Source: UBA2428 sp002343545 (GTDB taxonomy: Bacteria; Bdellovibrionota; UBA2428). From it: a DNA stretch of 19,045 nt. The number at the start of each line of letters is the position of its first letter. The first letter of the stretch is position 1. Under the pieces are notes generated by a model, which was not told where the DNA came from, ran no database searches, and was given only the letters and a program-made list of their open reading frames with translations. This document shows positions 1 to 7,633 of the stretch, piece after piece. The DNA lies in NCBI GenBank assembly GCA_937952285.1, contig CALFZE010000011.1, forward strand, positions 1-19,045, written 5' to 3'. Position numbers and translations under genes: made by a program.

Positions 1-308
1 GCCGTTCGCTCGAGTCGGGAGAGATCGTGCTCCTGACGATCGACGTACAGGGCGCGAAAGCAATTAAGTCCGCCTATCCCAAGGACGCGCTGACGATCTT
101 CGTGAATCCTCCCGATTTCGACGTGCTCGAAACCCGCTTGCGCAAGCGCGGGACGGAGAACGACGCCGACATCCGCCGTCGCCTCGAAAACGCCCGCCGC
201 GAGATCGCCGAGGCGAAGAGCTTCGACTACCAAGTCCTGAACGATCAGCTTGAGCGCGCCGTCCTCGAAATCGAGTCGATCATCACGACGCGCCTCGCTT
301 CGGCATGA
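1..308 (+). CDS. gmk: Guanylate kinase, C-terminal half (partial, 5' end outside window)
   Basis: Guanylate kinase phosphorylates GMP to GDP with ATP in the cytoplasm. About the last 101 residues are present; the reading frame is already open at position 3, so the P-loop half lies upstream of the window. Visible family features are the strand motif LLTIDVQGAKAIK, the NPPDF segment, the lid-type arginines in LETRLRKRGTENDADIRRRL, and the closing FDYQVLND. The TGA stop at 306-308 overlaps the ATG of the next gene (ATGA at 305-308), so the two are almost certainly co-transcribed and translationally coupled. In Escherichia coli rpoZ sits between gmk and spoT; here nothing does. The GTG at 27 lies inside the conserved domain and is not a real start. 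Confidence 0.93.
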   Translation, partial: RSLESGEIVLLTIDVQGAKAIKSAYPKDALTIFVNPPDFDVLETRLRKRGTENDADIRRRLENARREIAEAKSFDYQVLNDQLERAVLEIESIITTRLASA

Positions 309-2509
309 AGGACCAGCACCTTCCGGATATCAGCGTCGATTCGCTGAAGCAGGCCGTCCTCGCGTATTACCCGGACGCCGACCTGAGTTTGCTCCAGAAA
401 GCCCACGATTTCGCGACCTCGCTCCACGAAGGGCAGAAGCGACGCTCGGGCGAACCCTACATCGTGCACCCGCTCAACGTGGCCTACGTGCTGGCGCAGA
501 TGCGCATGGACGTGCCGTCGATCCTGACGGGCATCCTGCACGATACGGTCGAGGACACCCACACGACCATCGAAGAGGTCGAGAAGAACTTCGGCTCCGA
601 GGTCGCCCAGCTCGTGGACGGGGTCACGAAGCTTTCCGCGATCAGCTTCAAGTCGAGCCACGAGAAGCAGGCCGAGAACTTCCGCAAGATGGTCCTGGCC
701 ATGGCCAAGGACCTGCGGGTCATCATCGTGAAGCTCGCCGACCGGACGCATAACATGCGGACGCTCGAGCACCTGAAGCCCGTCAAGCAACAGGCCATCG
801 CCCAGGAGACCCTCGACATCTACGCCCCCCTCGCGAATCGCCTGGGGATCAGCTGGATGAAGATCGAGCTCGAGGACCTGAGCTTGAAGTATCTCAAGCC
901 CGAGGTCTACCAGAAGCTCTCCAAGCTCGTGGCCAAGAAGAAGAGCGAACGGGACGAGTACATCGAGAAGCTCATCAAGATCCTCTCGGAAAAGATCTCG
1001 GAGTACGGGCTGAAGGTCCGGATTTCGGGCCGGGCCAAGCACTTCTATTCCATCTACAAGAAGATGGAGTCGCGCGGGATGGACTTCGAGGACGTGCAAG
1101 ATCTCGTGGCCTTCCGGCTTATGACCTCTTCGATCGCGGAGTGCTACGAAGCGCTGGGGATCGTGCACTCGTTCTTCAAGCCCGTTCCAGGGCGTTTTAA
1201 AGACTACATCGCGATGCCGAAGAACAACATGTACCAGTCGTTGCACACGACGGTCATCGGTCCCTTCGGCGAGCGCCTCGAGATCCAGATCCGCACGGAA
1301 GACATGCATCGGATCGCCGACAGCGGCATCGCGGCCCACTGGGAGTACAAGAGCGGCAAGCTTTCGCCCAAAGACACGGCGAAGTTCCATTGGCTGCGCC
1401 AGCTCGTGGAAGCCCAGGGCGAGCTCGATAACCCCTCCGAGTTTCTGGAAAGCGTGAAACTCGACCTTTTCGAGGGGGACATCTACGTATTCACCCCGAA
1501 GGGAGAACTCTTGGAGTTCCCCGCGGGGTCCACGCCCCTCGATTTCGCTTATACCGTGCACACGGACCTGGGCCACCGCTGCACGGGCGCCAAGGTCAAC
1601 GGCCGCATCGTGCCGCTCAAGCACAAGCTCCGCTCGGGCGACACGGTCGAGATCCTCACGGGGGCGACGCAGAAACCCTCGAAGGATTGGCTCAAGATCG
1701 TGCGCTCCGGACGCGCGAAGTCCAAGATCCGGCAGTTCATCCGCTCCGAGGAGCGGGAACGCGCGCAAAAAATCGGCGCCGAGCTCTTGGAACGCGAATT
1801 CCGTCGTTACGGCCAGGGTCTCGCGAAATTCGAGAAGTCGAAGGACCTGCTCGAGAAGATGGGCCAGCTCGGTTACGCGAACTACGAAGAGCTCTTGGTG
1901 CAGGTGGGATTCGGGAAGGTCCAGATGGATCGCCTTATCCAGCGCCTCTTCCCGGACCTGAAGACGCCCGAGCCCGAGGCGCCGGAACCCGTCAAGGCGG
2001 CCCCCGGCTTCAAGGACTGGGTTTCGAAGGCCGCGAAAAAGCTCCGCGGGACGCCCAAGCGCAGCGCCGTGCTCATCCAGGGGCTGGACGACATGCTCGT
2101 GCGCTTCGGCAAGTGCTGTAACCCGATCCCGGGCGACGAGATCGTGGGTTTCATCTCGCGCGGACGCGGGGTGACCGTGCATAAGCTCGGCTGCGCGCGC
2201 GTGCTGGGCATGGACGCCGACCGCGAGGTCGAGGTGTCGTGGGCCGGCGCGGCCGACTCCGTCGTCACCGAAGTGCGTATACGCGTCCTCGTGCAGGACG
2301 AGAAGGGCCTCCTGAACGAGATGTCGCGCGTGATCAGCGCGCAAGGGGTGAACATCACCTCGTTGAACATCCGCGTGAACAAGGACAAGCGCGCCGTGGG
2401 GACCTTCGATATCGAAGTGCGGAACCTGGGGCAGCTGCACAGCTGCATCAAGAGCCTCGAGGCGATCCCGGGCGTCATCTCGGTCGAACGGCAGCAGACC
2501 CCGGGCTGA
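305..2509 (+). CDS. rsh: Bifunctional (p)ppGpp synthetase/hydrolase, RelA/SpoT (Rsh) family
   Basis: Makes and degrades the stringent-response alarmone (p)ppGpp in the cytoplasm. At 734 residues it is a full-length long RSH protein. Domains in order: HD hydrolase (about 25-180) with H55, the H79-D80 pair, E83-D84 and D146; synthetase (about 240-345) with D266 in FEDVQDLVAFR, the substrate loop RFKDYIAMPKNNMYQSLH and E326 in ERLEIQIR; TGS (about 388-450, starting DLFEGDIYVFTPKG); a helical region; a conserved-cysteine/zinc-finger-type domain (about 597-635, FGKCCNPIPGDEIVGF); and ACT (about 655-732). The RFKD (RxKD) form at 297-300 is that of bifunctional enzymes rather than synthetase-only RelA, and the HD residues look intact, so both activities are expected. 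The ATG overlaps the gmk stop. The symbol could equally be spoT or relA. Confidence 0.96.
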   Translation: MKDQHLPDISVDSLKQAVLAYYPDADLSLLQKAHDFATSLHEGQKRRSGEPYIVHPLNVAYVLAQMRMDVPSILTGILHDTVEDTHTTIEEVEKNFGSEVAQLVDGVTKLSAISFKSSHEKQAENFRKMVLAMAKDLRVIIVKLADRTHNMRTLEHLKPVKQQAIAQETLDIYAPLANRLGISWMKIELEDLSLKYLKPEVYQKLSKLVAKKKSERDEYIEKLIKILSEKISEYGLKVRISGRAKHFYSIYKKMESRGMDFEDVQDLVAFRLMTSSIAECYEALGIVHSFFKPVPGRFKDYIAMPKNNMYQSLHTTVIGPFGERLEIQIRTEDMHRIADSGIAAHWEYKSGKLSPKDTAKFHWLRQLVEAQGELDNPSEFLESVKLDLFEGDIYVFTPKGELLEFPAGSTPLDFAYTVHTDLGHRCTGAKVNGRIVPLKHKLRSGDTVEILTGATQKPSKDWLKIVRSGRAKSKIRQFIRSEERERAQKIGAELLEREFRRYGQGLAKFEKSKDLLEKMGQLGYANYEELLVQVGFGKVQMDRLIQRLFPDLKTPEPEAPEPVKAAPGFKDWVSKAAKKLRGTPKRSAVLIQGLDDMLVRFGKCCNPIPGDEIVGFISRGRGVTVHKLGCARVLGMDADREVEVSWAGAADSVVTEVRIRVLVQDEKGLLNEMSRVISAQGVNITSLNIRVNKDKRAVGTFDIEVRNLGQLHSCIKSLEAIPGVISVERQQTPG

Positions 2510-2516
2510 ACCCGAC

Positions 2517-2882
2517 ATGAAGTACAAGTGCCTCTCGATCGTCGCGCCGAACGGGACGCGCATCGCGAAGGGCGAGAAGACGCTCGAGGTACGCTCTTGG
2601 CGGCCGGACTTGGGCCCCCACGAGGACTTGCTGATCGTCGAGAATACGAAGTTCCTTGCGAACGAAGGGGATTCGGACCCGCTCGGCCGAGTCGTCGCGC
2701 TGGTCAAAATCGGGAAGGTCCGCGACTACGTCGCCGAAGACATCCCCGCGGCCTGCGCTTCGCGCTGGGATCCGGGATACCACTCCTGGGAACTCCACGA
2801 CGTACGGCCCGTGTCGTTCGGGGCCGCCGTTTTGGCCGCGCGCGGAATTTACGAACTCGATCTCCCGCCCCTCGAGACTTAG
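2517..2882 (+). CDS. ASCH-domain (PUA-like fold) protein
   Basis: A 121-residue protein starting 7 nt after the rsh stop on the same strand, so probably in the gmk-rsh transcript. The N-terminus has the ASCH signature: LSIVAPNGTRIAKGEKTLEVRSWRP contains the G19-x-K21-x-x-E24-x-R26 pattern, followed by alternating strands with a late GIYEL strand. ASCH domains share the PUA fold and are generally thought to bind RNA or modified nucleotides; the substrate here is unknown. No signal peptide or membrane segment is visible, so it should be cytoplasmic. There is no clear Shine-Dalgarno, which fits coupling to rsh. Its TAG stop (2880-2882) overlaps the stop of convergent miaA. Family assignment rests on the motif and size; function is not assigned. 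Confidence 0.75.
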   Translation: MKYKCLSIVAPNGTRIAKGEKTLEVRSWRPDLGPHEDLLIVENTKFLANEGDSDPLGRVVALVKIGKVRDYVAEDIPAACASRWDPGYHSWELHDVRPVSFGAAVLAARGIYELDLPPLET

Positions 2883-3817
2883 TCGCCGCGGGGACGATCC
2901 GGCCCCGATCGACGACGGAGGCCACGGATCCACGTTCGTTGCTTTTTGGCGAGCTGGAGGTGGGTCGTCAGGATGGCGGTCTCGAGGGCGGCTTGCGTGG
3001 CGGGAGCCGGTGGCCAGGCCTCGACGATTTCGCGGTAACCCACGGTGAGCAGGCCCGGCGAAGCGGCCGGGTAGCGCTCGAGCAGGCCGGCGACCTCAAG
3101 GAACCAACCGTCCTCGAACATGCTACGGATGCGGCGGGCGAGGCGCGGGGCGTAGGCCTCGGGTTCGACGTCGAGGCCGAGGGCGAGAACGTGGACCTCG
3201 CCCATGCCCGGATGGGTTTCGGCCCGCCGCCCCCCGAAAAGGTCATCGAAAGAAAGACCTTGGCGGATCACGAGATCCGAATAGCGTCCGAGGCGGTAGC
3301 GGTCGTTGGCGTGGACTTTCTTTTCCCAGCGGGAGTCCTTGGCGACGAGCGCGGCTTTTAACTCTTCGTTGGGGATCGGCCGTAACGAGGCGATCCAGGC
3401 CATGTCGCTGGGGTCGCCCGGGGACATGCCATCCACGAGGGCACGCTCGTAAAAATGGGAGCCGCCGACGAGCAGGATCGGGCGCCCGGAGGCGAGACTC
3501 GCGTCGAGCGGCCCTTGGACGCGGTCGATGAATTCCGCGGCGCTGACTCGCTCGGAGACGTCGGCGATGTCGAGGCCGATCCAATCGAAGGCCGAAAGGT
3601 CCTCGCCACGGGGCTTGGCCGAGCCGATGTCGAGGCCGCGGTAGCAAGCGACCGAATCGACGCTGACGAGGAGGGGATGGCGCAAGTCATGGGGCCAACG
3701 GCGACGGACTTCGGCCAGCGCCGTGGAGGTTTTTCCGGAGCCCGTGGGGCCAACGAGGCTCAACACGCCCGTCCCGGACCATTCCCGAATGTCGTCGATC
3801 CAGACGCGCGAGCCCAT
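2879..3817 (-). CDS. miaA: tRNA dimethylallyltransferase
   Basis: MiaA transfers a dimethylallyl group to A37 of tRNAs reading U-starting codons (i6A37). The 312-residue product is normal length. Visible features: P-loop GPTGSGKT (23-30); DSVACYRGLDIGSAKP (54-69), matching the DSxxxYxGMDIGTAKP substrate motif with D54; NDRYRLGRYSDLVIRQG (171-187), matching NDPxRxxRAxE; GYREIVEAW; and THLQLAKKQRTWIRG near the C-terminus, matching the family's TRQLAKRQxTWLR. The usual GGTGLY motif reads GGSHFY (118-123), a divergence at a conserved place. The start is the ATG at 3817-3815, which overlaps the mutL stop as TGATG, so the pair is coupled. The frame stays open far upstream, but that part lies antisense to mutL and is not used. 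mutL-miaA adjacency is common in bacteria. Confidence 0.88.
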   Translation of the reverse strand: MGSRVWIDDIREWSGTGVLSLVGPTGSGKTSTALAEVRRRWPHDLRHPLLVSVDSVACYRGLDIGSAKPRGEDLSAFDWIGLDIADVSERVSAAEFIDRVQGPLDASLASGRPILLVGGSHFYERALVDGMSPGDPSDMAWIASLRPIPNEELKAALVAKDSRWEKKVHANDRYRLGRYSDLVIRQGLSFDDLFGGRRAETHPGMGEVHVLALGLDVEPEAYAPRLARRIRSMFEDGWFLEVAGLLERYPAASPGLLTVGYREIVEAWPPAPATQAALETAILTTHLQLAKKQRTWIRGLRRRSGPDRPRGD

Positions 3818-5742
3818 CAGCGATGGAAGAGCCCTTCGAAACGCTCGTGCGGCCATTCCACCCAGAGGGGTCGGCCGTGGGGGCAGAGGCCGCCCCACTC
3901 GACTTCGTCCATTTGACGGAGAAGCTCGCGGATTTCGTCGTTCGTGAGGCGCTGACCCCGGCGAACGCTGCCGTGGCACGCGAGGGAAGCCGCGATCGTC
4001 GCGCGGATGCGATCGAGGCGCGAAGGGGAAAACTCGCCGGCTTCGAGCTCCTCGAGGGTGGACTCCAGGAGTTCCTTCCACTTGAGGCCGCGGTCCGCCT
4101 CGGGAAGGGCGATGAGCTCGAGGGTATGCCCCTCCGTCTTGGACAAATCGGAGAACTCGAAACCGAGGCCTTCGAGCGCGGCCAAGAGATCCGCCCGACG
4201 GTCTTCGAGGCTCCAGGGCAGGGCCATCTCGACCGGGACGAGGAGAGGCTTGGAGCGAATGAGGTCCGGGCGCCGCAGGATGCGCTCGAAGTTCACGCGT
4301 TCGTGGGCCGCATGCTGATCGATGAGGACCATGCCGCGCGGGGATTCGCAGACGATCCAAGCGGCGCCGACTTCGCCGACCGTGCGCAGCTCGGCGAAAC
4401 GGAAGGCGGGCCGGGAGGAGCTTTCCTCGAAAATCCGCGGCACCCCGGCGTTCTCGCGGGACTTCGCGGCGGAAAAAGGCACGAGCGGGGACGCAAAGGG
4501 CACGGAGGAGGGCGTCGAGCGGAAGGGCACCGAGCTTTCGCCAGCAGTCTCCGCCTTCGACGGGGAAAGCGAAGATGCGGCGAGGGAAGGCGCCCCGACG
4601 GGAGCGGCGGGCGCGAGCGCATCCATCGCGGGTCCGGAAAGGGCCCAATCGACCTGCGTATCGGCGGACGGCGCCGAGAGCGGGCGCGGAGCCGGTCGGC
4701 CCGCCTCGAGTTCGGCCTTCACGAGGCCGTAGACAAGACCCGAGAGATGAAAATCCGCGGGCCAGCGGACTTCCTTTTTTTGCGGGTGGACGTTCACGTC
4801 GATGCGCTCGGGATCGACCTCGAGGTGCACCTGCAGGACCGGGAAGTGCCCGACTTCGATGAGACCCGAGAAAGCCTCGCGCGCGACGAAAGGCAGACGC
4901 CGATCGAGGATGGGGCGCCCGTTCACGAGCAAACGGATACCCTTCTGCGTTCGCGAGGTGGCCGGCGGGCGCAATCCCCAGACTTCGATGCGGCGGACGC
5001 CCGGTTGCGGGTCGATCGCGACGCGGCCGAAGACTTCGCCCTTGGCCGTGGAAAGCTCCTCGAAGCGGAGTTTGGAGGAAGAAGGAAAGAGCGAAAGCTT
5101 GGAGCGGACCTCGCCCTTGTCGTCGAGGAAGTAGGCGTCGAAGGCAACCCCGGGATGCGCGGCCGCGACGTTCTCGAGCACCTCACGGCATTCCGCGACG
5201 AGGCTCGAAGCCTTCTTGAGGAACTTGCGGCGAGCGGGAACGTTGAAGAAGAGGTCCTCGACGGAAACCGACGTGCCGCGAAGGCGGGGAGAAGGACGCA
5301 GGGGACGGCGATCGCCGCCGATGACTTCGAGAAGCCAAGCCCCCGAATCCGCGCGGGCCGTTTCGATACGAAGGCGGCTAACCGACGCAATGGCGGCCAG
5401 CGCCTCACCGCGGAATCCCAGGGTTTGAATGCGATCGAGATCCCCGAGATCGGTGATTTTGCTCGTGGCGTGGCGCTGGATCGAAGCTTCGAGGTCTTCA
5501 CGGCTCATGCCCCACCCGTCGTCCTCGATGACGAGCGAGCGCTCGCCGCCGCCGACGATCGTAATGCGAAGGCGCGTCGCTCCGGCGTCGATCGCGTTAT
5601 CCAGGAGCTCCTTCAAAACGGAGGCCGGGCCCTCGACGACTTCGCCCGCGGCGATGCGGTGGATGAGCTCGGTGGAAAGCTTGCGGACCGGACGCGGAGC
5701 GGCCTTCACGGCATCGGCGGGGGTTTCGGGAGAAGAAGTCAC
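3817..5742 (-). CDS. mutL: DNA mismatch repair protein MutL (endonuclease-type)
   Basis: MutL links mismatch recognition by MutS to strand incision and removal. From the GTG at 5742 it is 641 residues. GHKL ATPase domain (about 20-340): IAAGEVVEGPASVLKEL with E45 and N49, DDGWGMS, RHATSKI, GFRGEAL (109-115), and VNVHPQKKEVR with the conserved lysine. A Pro/Ala/Ser-rich linker spans about 350-445. The C-terminal dimer/nuclease domain carries DQHAAHERVNFE (475-486), ACHGSVRRG (588-596) and CPHGRP (620-625), the metal-binding endonuclease motifs absent from E. coli MutL. GTG is chosen because homology begins about 20 residues later; the frame continues to a TTG at 5970, but that extension looks non-coding and lacks an RBS. 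GGAGG occurs 16 nt before the GTG, too far for ordinary use. Confidence 0.93.
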   Translation of the reverse strand: MTSSPETPADAVKAAPRPVRKLSTELIHRIAAGEVVEGPASVLKELLDNAIDAGATRLRITIVGGGERSLVIEDDGWGMSREDLEASIQRHATSKITDLGDLDRIQTLGFRGEALAAIASVSRLRIETARADSGAWLLEVIGGDRRPLRPSPRLRGTSVSVEDLFFNVPARRKFLKKASSLVAECREVLENVAAAHPGVAFDAYFLDDKGEVRSKLSLFPSSSKLRFEELSTAKGEVFGRVAIDPQPGVRRIEVWGLRPPATSRTQKGIRLLVNGRPILDRRLPFVAREAFSGLIEVGHFPVLQVHLEVDPERIDVNVHPQKKEVRWPADFHLSGLVYGLVKAELEAGRPAPRPLSAPSADTQVDWALSGPAMDALAPAAPVGAPSLAASSLSPSKAETAGESSVPFRSTPSSVPFASPLVPFSAAKSRENAGVPRIFEESSSRPAFRFAELRTVGEVGAAWIVCESPRGMVLIDQHAAHERVNFERILRRPDLIRSKPLLVPVEMALPWSLEDRRADLLAALEGLGFEFSDLSKTEGHTLELIALPEADRGLKWKELLESTLEELEAGEFSPSRLDRIRATIAASLACHGSVRRGQRLTNDEIRELLRQMDEVEWGGLCPHGRPLWVEWPHERFEGLFHR

Positions 5743-6050
5743 GTGCGAAGGTCTATAACCTCCGTTGACACCGTGTCCACGAGTTCGACGCCCGTCCAGG
5801 AAACGCCGGGGCGGAGAAGCTTTCTCGAATGATAACGGAAGTTTCGCCCGGACCGGGAATTCGACCTCCGTGGGAGGCTTCTCGTCCTGTCGAAGTTTTC
5901 GTCGGATGTCCGCGTTTTTGCGCCCGACGCGATTTCGACTCAAATCCCGGAAACTATTGATGAATTCCAAAAACTACGGCCCTGGCATAGGGCTCGCATA
6001 AGAAAACGCATCGGACTTCATGACGAAGTCGACGAAGCGAAAGGATCGCT
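5743..6050. other. Intergenic region between divergent mutL and the secreted-protein gene
   Basis: About 308 nt with no convincing gene. Both the upstream continuation of the mutL frame and a plus-strand frame (5765-6001) are open, but neither resembles a protein. Short inverted repeats are visible: CCTCC-GTG-GGAGG (5865-5877), GCCCT-GGCAT-AGGGC (5979-5993) and GACTTC-ATGAC-GAAGTC (6014-6030). On the minus strand TATAGA (5757-5752) could be a -10 element 9 nt from the mutL GTG, but no good -35 precedes it. A plus-strand TTGACA (5765-5770) has no matching -10. Promoters must lie here for both genes, but I cannot place them firmly. Confidence 0.5.
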
Positions 6051-6659
6051 ATGAGCCGGATCAAATTCCAACGCCAAGCCCTCCAAGGTTGGATTCTCGC
6101 GCTGGCCGCTCTCGCGATTCCGACGGCGAAAGCGCAGAACGCGGCCCCGCAAAGCGGTCGCGCGATCCTCATGGCCGAAGACTTCCGCATCTTGGCCGGC
6201 ATCAAGAGCCGCGACGTCTCGTCGGAGACGGCCACGCTCACCGCCCAACTTCCCGGCGCGAACCCGCTGCACTTGAACCTTTCGCCCGAAGAAACGCGCC
6301 AGATCCGCGCGCGCCTCGCCCGCGTCGAAGCGCAGCGCCTCAAACTCGCCGAGACTCTCGAGAAGAAAGCGCTCGAGAAGAAAAAGGCCCTCCGCGAGGG
6401 ACGTCGCTCCCTCCAGATGGCCCGCATGCAGACCCCGGGGATGGAGGACGCTCACCTCGGTCGCAGTCTTTTCGAGAGTCTCTTGGAAGAAGCCAACCTC
6501 GAAGCCGAGTCCAACTCGGCCCTCGAGAAGTTCGACGCGCAGAACCGCATCGAGATCGCTTACCTCGAGCAGGACGGCGTGCGCATCGTGCAGACGATCG
6601 CAATCGGCAACCAATCCGTCTGGAACCTGCGCAATCCCTCGGGCCTCGCCCAGCGCTAA
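6051..6659 (+). CDS. Small exported coiled-coil protein, function unknown
   Basis: A 202-residue protein I do not recognise. Residues 1-29 form a Sec signal peptide: basic MSRIKFQR, a hydrophobic core (WILALAALAIPT) and an A-K-A cleavage site before QN. The mature part has a strand-rich stretch, then a strongly charged helix (about 82-135, rich in Arg, Lys, Glu and Leu) with coiled-coil character, then an acidic amphipathic helix (about 145-170), ending in RIVQTIAIGNQSVWNLRNPSG. No cysteines are present. AAAGGA lies about 8 nt before the ATG, supporting this start. It stands alone, divergent from mutL and convergent with the diguanylate cyclase gene. A periplasmic location is inferred from the signal peptide. 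Confidence 0.8.
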   Translation: MSRIKFQRQALQGWILALAALAIPTAKAQNAAPQSGRAILMAEDFRILAGIKSRDVSSETATLTAQLPGANPLHLNLSPEETRQIRARLARVEAQRLKLAETLEKKALEKKKALREGRRSLQMARMQTPGMEDAHLGRSLFESLLEEANLEAESNSALEKFDAQNRIEIAYLEQDGVRIVQTIAIGNQSVWNLRNPSGLAQR

Positions 6660-6674
6660 AGGGGCACGCGAGTC

Positions 6675-6694
6675 GCGCGCCACGGAAGGCGCGC
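6675..6694. terminator. GC-rich hairpin between convergent genes (possible bidirectional terminator)
   Basis: GCGCGCC (6675-6681), loop ACGGAA, GGCGCGC (6688-6694): a perfect 7-bp stem. It lies in the 34-nt gap between two convergent stop codons, and its right arm touches the diguanylate cyclase stop codon. Neither side is followed by a T-tract, so it is not a classical intrinsic terminator. It could slow polymerase or protect the 3' ends of both mRNAs. Confidence 0.4.
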
Positions 6695-7623
6695 TACTTC
6701 GCGATCGTGACTCGGTTGCGACCGCCGCGCTTGGACTCGTAGAGCAAAGCATCGGCCTCTTGGATGAGGGCCTCGGCGGTCGCGTGCACGGGGCGCCAGG
6801 CGGCCACGCCCAGCGACGAGGTCACCGGGATCCGCTTTCCTTCGAAAACGTAGTCGTGGTGCTGGATGATGGCGCGGATCCGCTCCGCGATCTTACCGGC
6901 TTCCTCGAGCTTCGTATCGGGCAGCAGGATCATGAATTCCTCGCCCCCGTAACGACCCACGATTTCGCCGCTCCGAAGGACCCCGCCCTCGCGGATGAGG
7001 CGGCTCGTCTCGATGAGGACGTAGTCGCCGGCGACGTGGCCGAAGGTGTCGTTCACCTTCTTGAAGTGGTCGAGGTCCATCATGATGAGAGCGAGCGGGA
7101 AGCCCTGCTTGGCCGTCGAGACGGCCGAAGCCGCCTGGTTGAGCAGATATTCCTTGTTGTAGACGCCCGTCATCGGATCGCGCGTGGACTTGTGGTGCAG
7201 GTTCTCGGCGAAATCTGTCTCCATGCGACTCTCGACGAACTTGAAGACGACGTTGCCGACCTTGACTTGGTCGTTGGCCTTGAGCGGCACGGGGGCCTGA
7301 ACCCGCTTGCCGTTGACGAAGGTCCCGTTCGTGCTTTGGAGGTCCTCGAGCACGACGATGCCCGCGTCGTCGACCCTTAGCTCGGCGTGCGAGCCGCTCG
7401 CCGCGCGGTGCTCGACGAGGATCTGCGCGCTCGAGCTGCGGCCGACGAGGTTGCGGCCCGGACGCAGCCGATGCACGCGACCGAGGTTCTCGCCCTGGAT
7501 GACGATGAGCGCGGGCTCGAGCGACTTGTCCTGGATGGATTTCGCGAGCTCGCTCGAATCGCTCAGGACTTCGGTTTGCGTCGAGGTCACGCGGACTTTG
7601 GAATCGTCTTTGTCGTTTGCCAT
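6694..7623 (-). CDS. FHA-GGDEF diguanylate cyclase (DgcB-like architecture)
   Basis: Predicted to condense two GTP into cyclic di-GMP in the cytoplasm. The 309-residue product starts at ATG 7623. A Ser/Thr-rich N-terminal tail (1-35, with T13, T15, T17) precedes an FHA phosphothreonine-binding domain (about 37-130: LVGRSSS with G61-R62-S63, SGSHAEL 76-82, STNGTFVNG 97-105). The GGDEF domain follows (about 143-305): DPMTGVYNKEYL, MMDLDHFKKVND with metal-binding D183, and an active-type signature GGEEF (226-230). The position of the inhibitory RxxD site reads RSGE (217-220), so product inhibition may be weak or absent. Domain order matches Bdellovibrio DgcB, whose FHA domain recognises its own phosphorylated tail (recalled). 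The gene starts 10 nt after the Tad-like gene, with AGAGA about 8 nt before the ATG. An upstream in-frame extension overlaps that gene and is not supported. Confidence 0.92.
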   Translation of the reverse strand: MANDKDDSKVRVTSTQTEVLSDSSELAKSIQDKSLEPALIVIQGENLGRVHRLRPGRNLVGRSSSAQILVEHRAASGSHAELRVDDAGIVVLEDLQSTNGTFVNGKRVQAPVPLKANDQVKVGNVVFKFVESRMETDFAENLHHKSTRDPMTGVYNKEYLLNQAASAVSTAKQGFPLALIMMDLDHFKKVNDTFGHVAGDYVLIETSRLIREGGVLRSGEIVGRYGGEEFMILLPDTKLEEAGKIAERIRAIIQHHDYVFEGKRIPVTSSLGVAAWRPVHATAEALIQEADALLYESKRGGRNRVTIAK

Positions 7624-7633
7624 AAATTTTTCT

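Noticed and set aside
245..2707. Very long minus-strand open frame (820 codons) antisense to rsh
   Set aside because: It mirrors the codon periodicity of the GC-rich rsh gene. Its translation is rich in Arg, His, Leu and Asp with no recognisable domain, while the plus strand encodes a textbook RelA/SpoT protein.
2879..4648. Extended 589-codon version of miaA
   Set aside because: The extra N-terminus lies antisense-frame within mutL, is Arg/Pro-rich, and MiaA homology begins exactly at the ATG overlapping the mutL stop.
5765..5770. TTGACA on the plus strand as a -35 element
   Set aside because: No -10-like hexamer lies 16-18 nt downstream and the nearest plus-strand gene starts about 280 nt away.
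3823..5832. Plus-strand open frame of 669 codons antisense to mutL
   Set aside because: Shadow of mutL third-position GC bias; low-complexity Arg/Glu/Gly product with no motifs, and mutL on the other strand is unambiguous.
5743..5970. N-terminal extension of MutL from TTG 5970
   Set aside because: No ribosome site, no similarity to MutL N-termini and basic low-complexity composition; GTG 5742 fits the family start.
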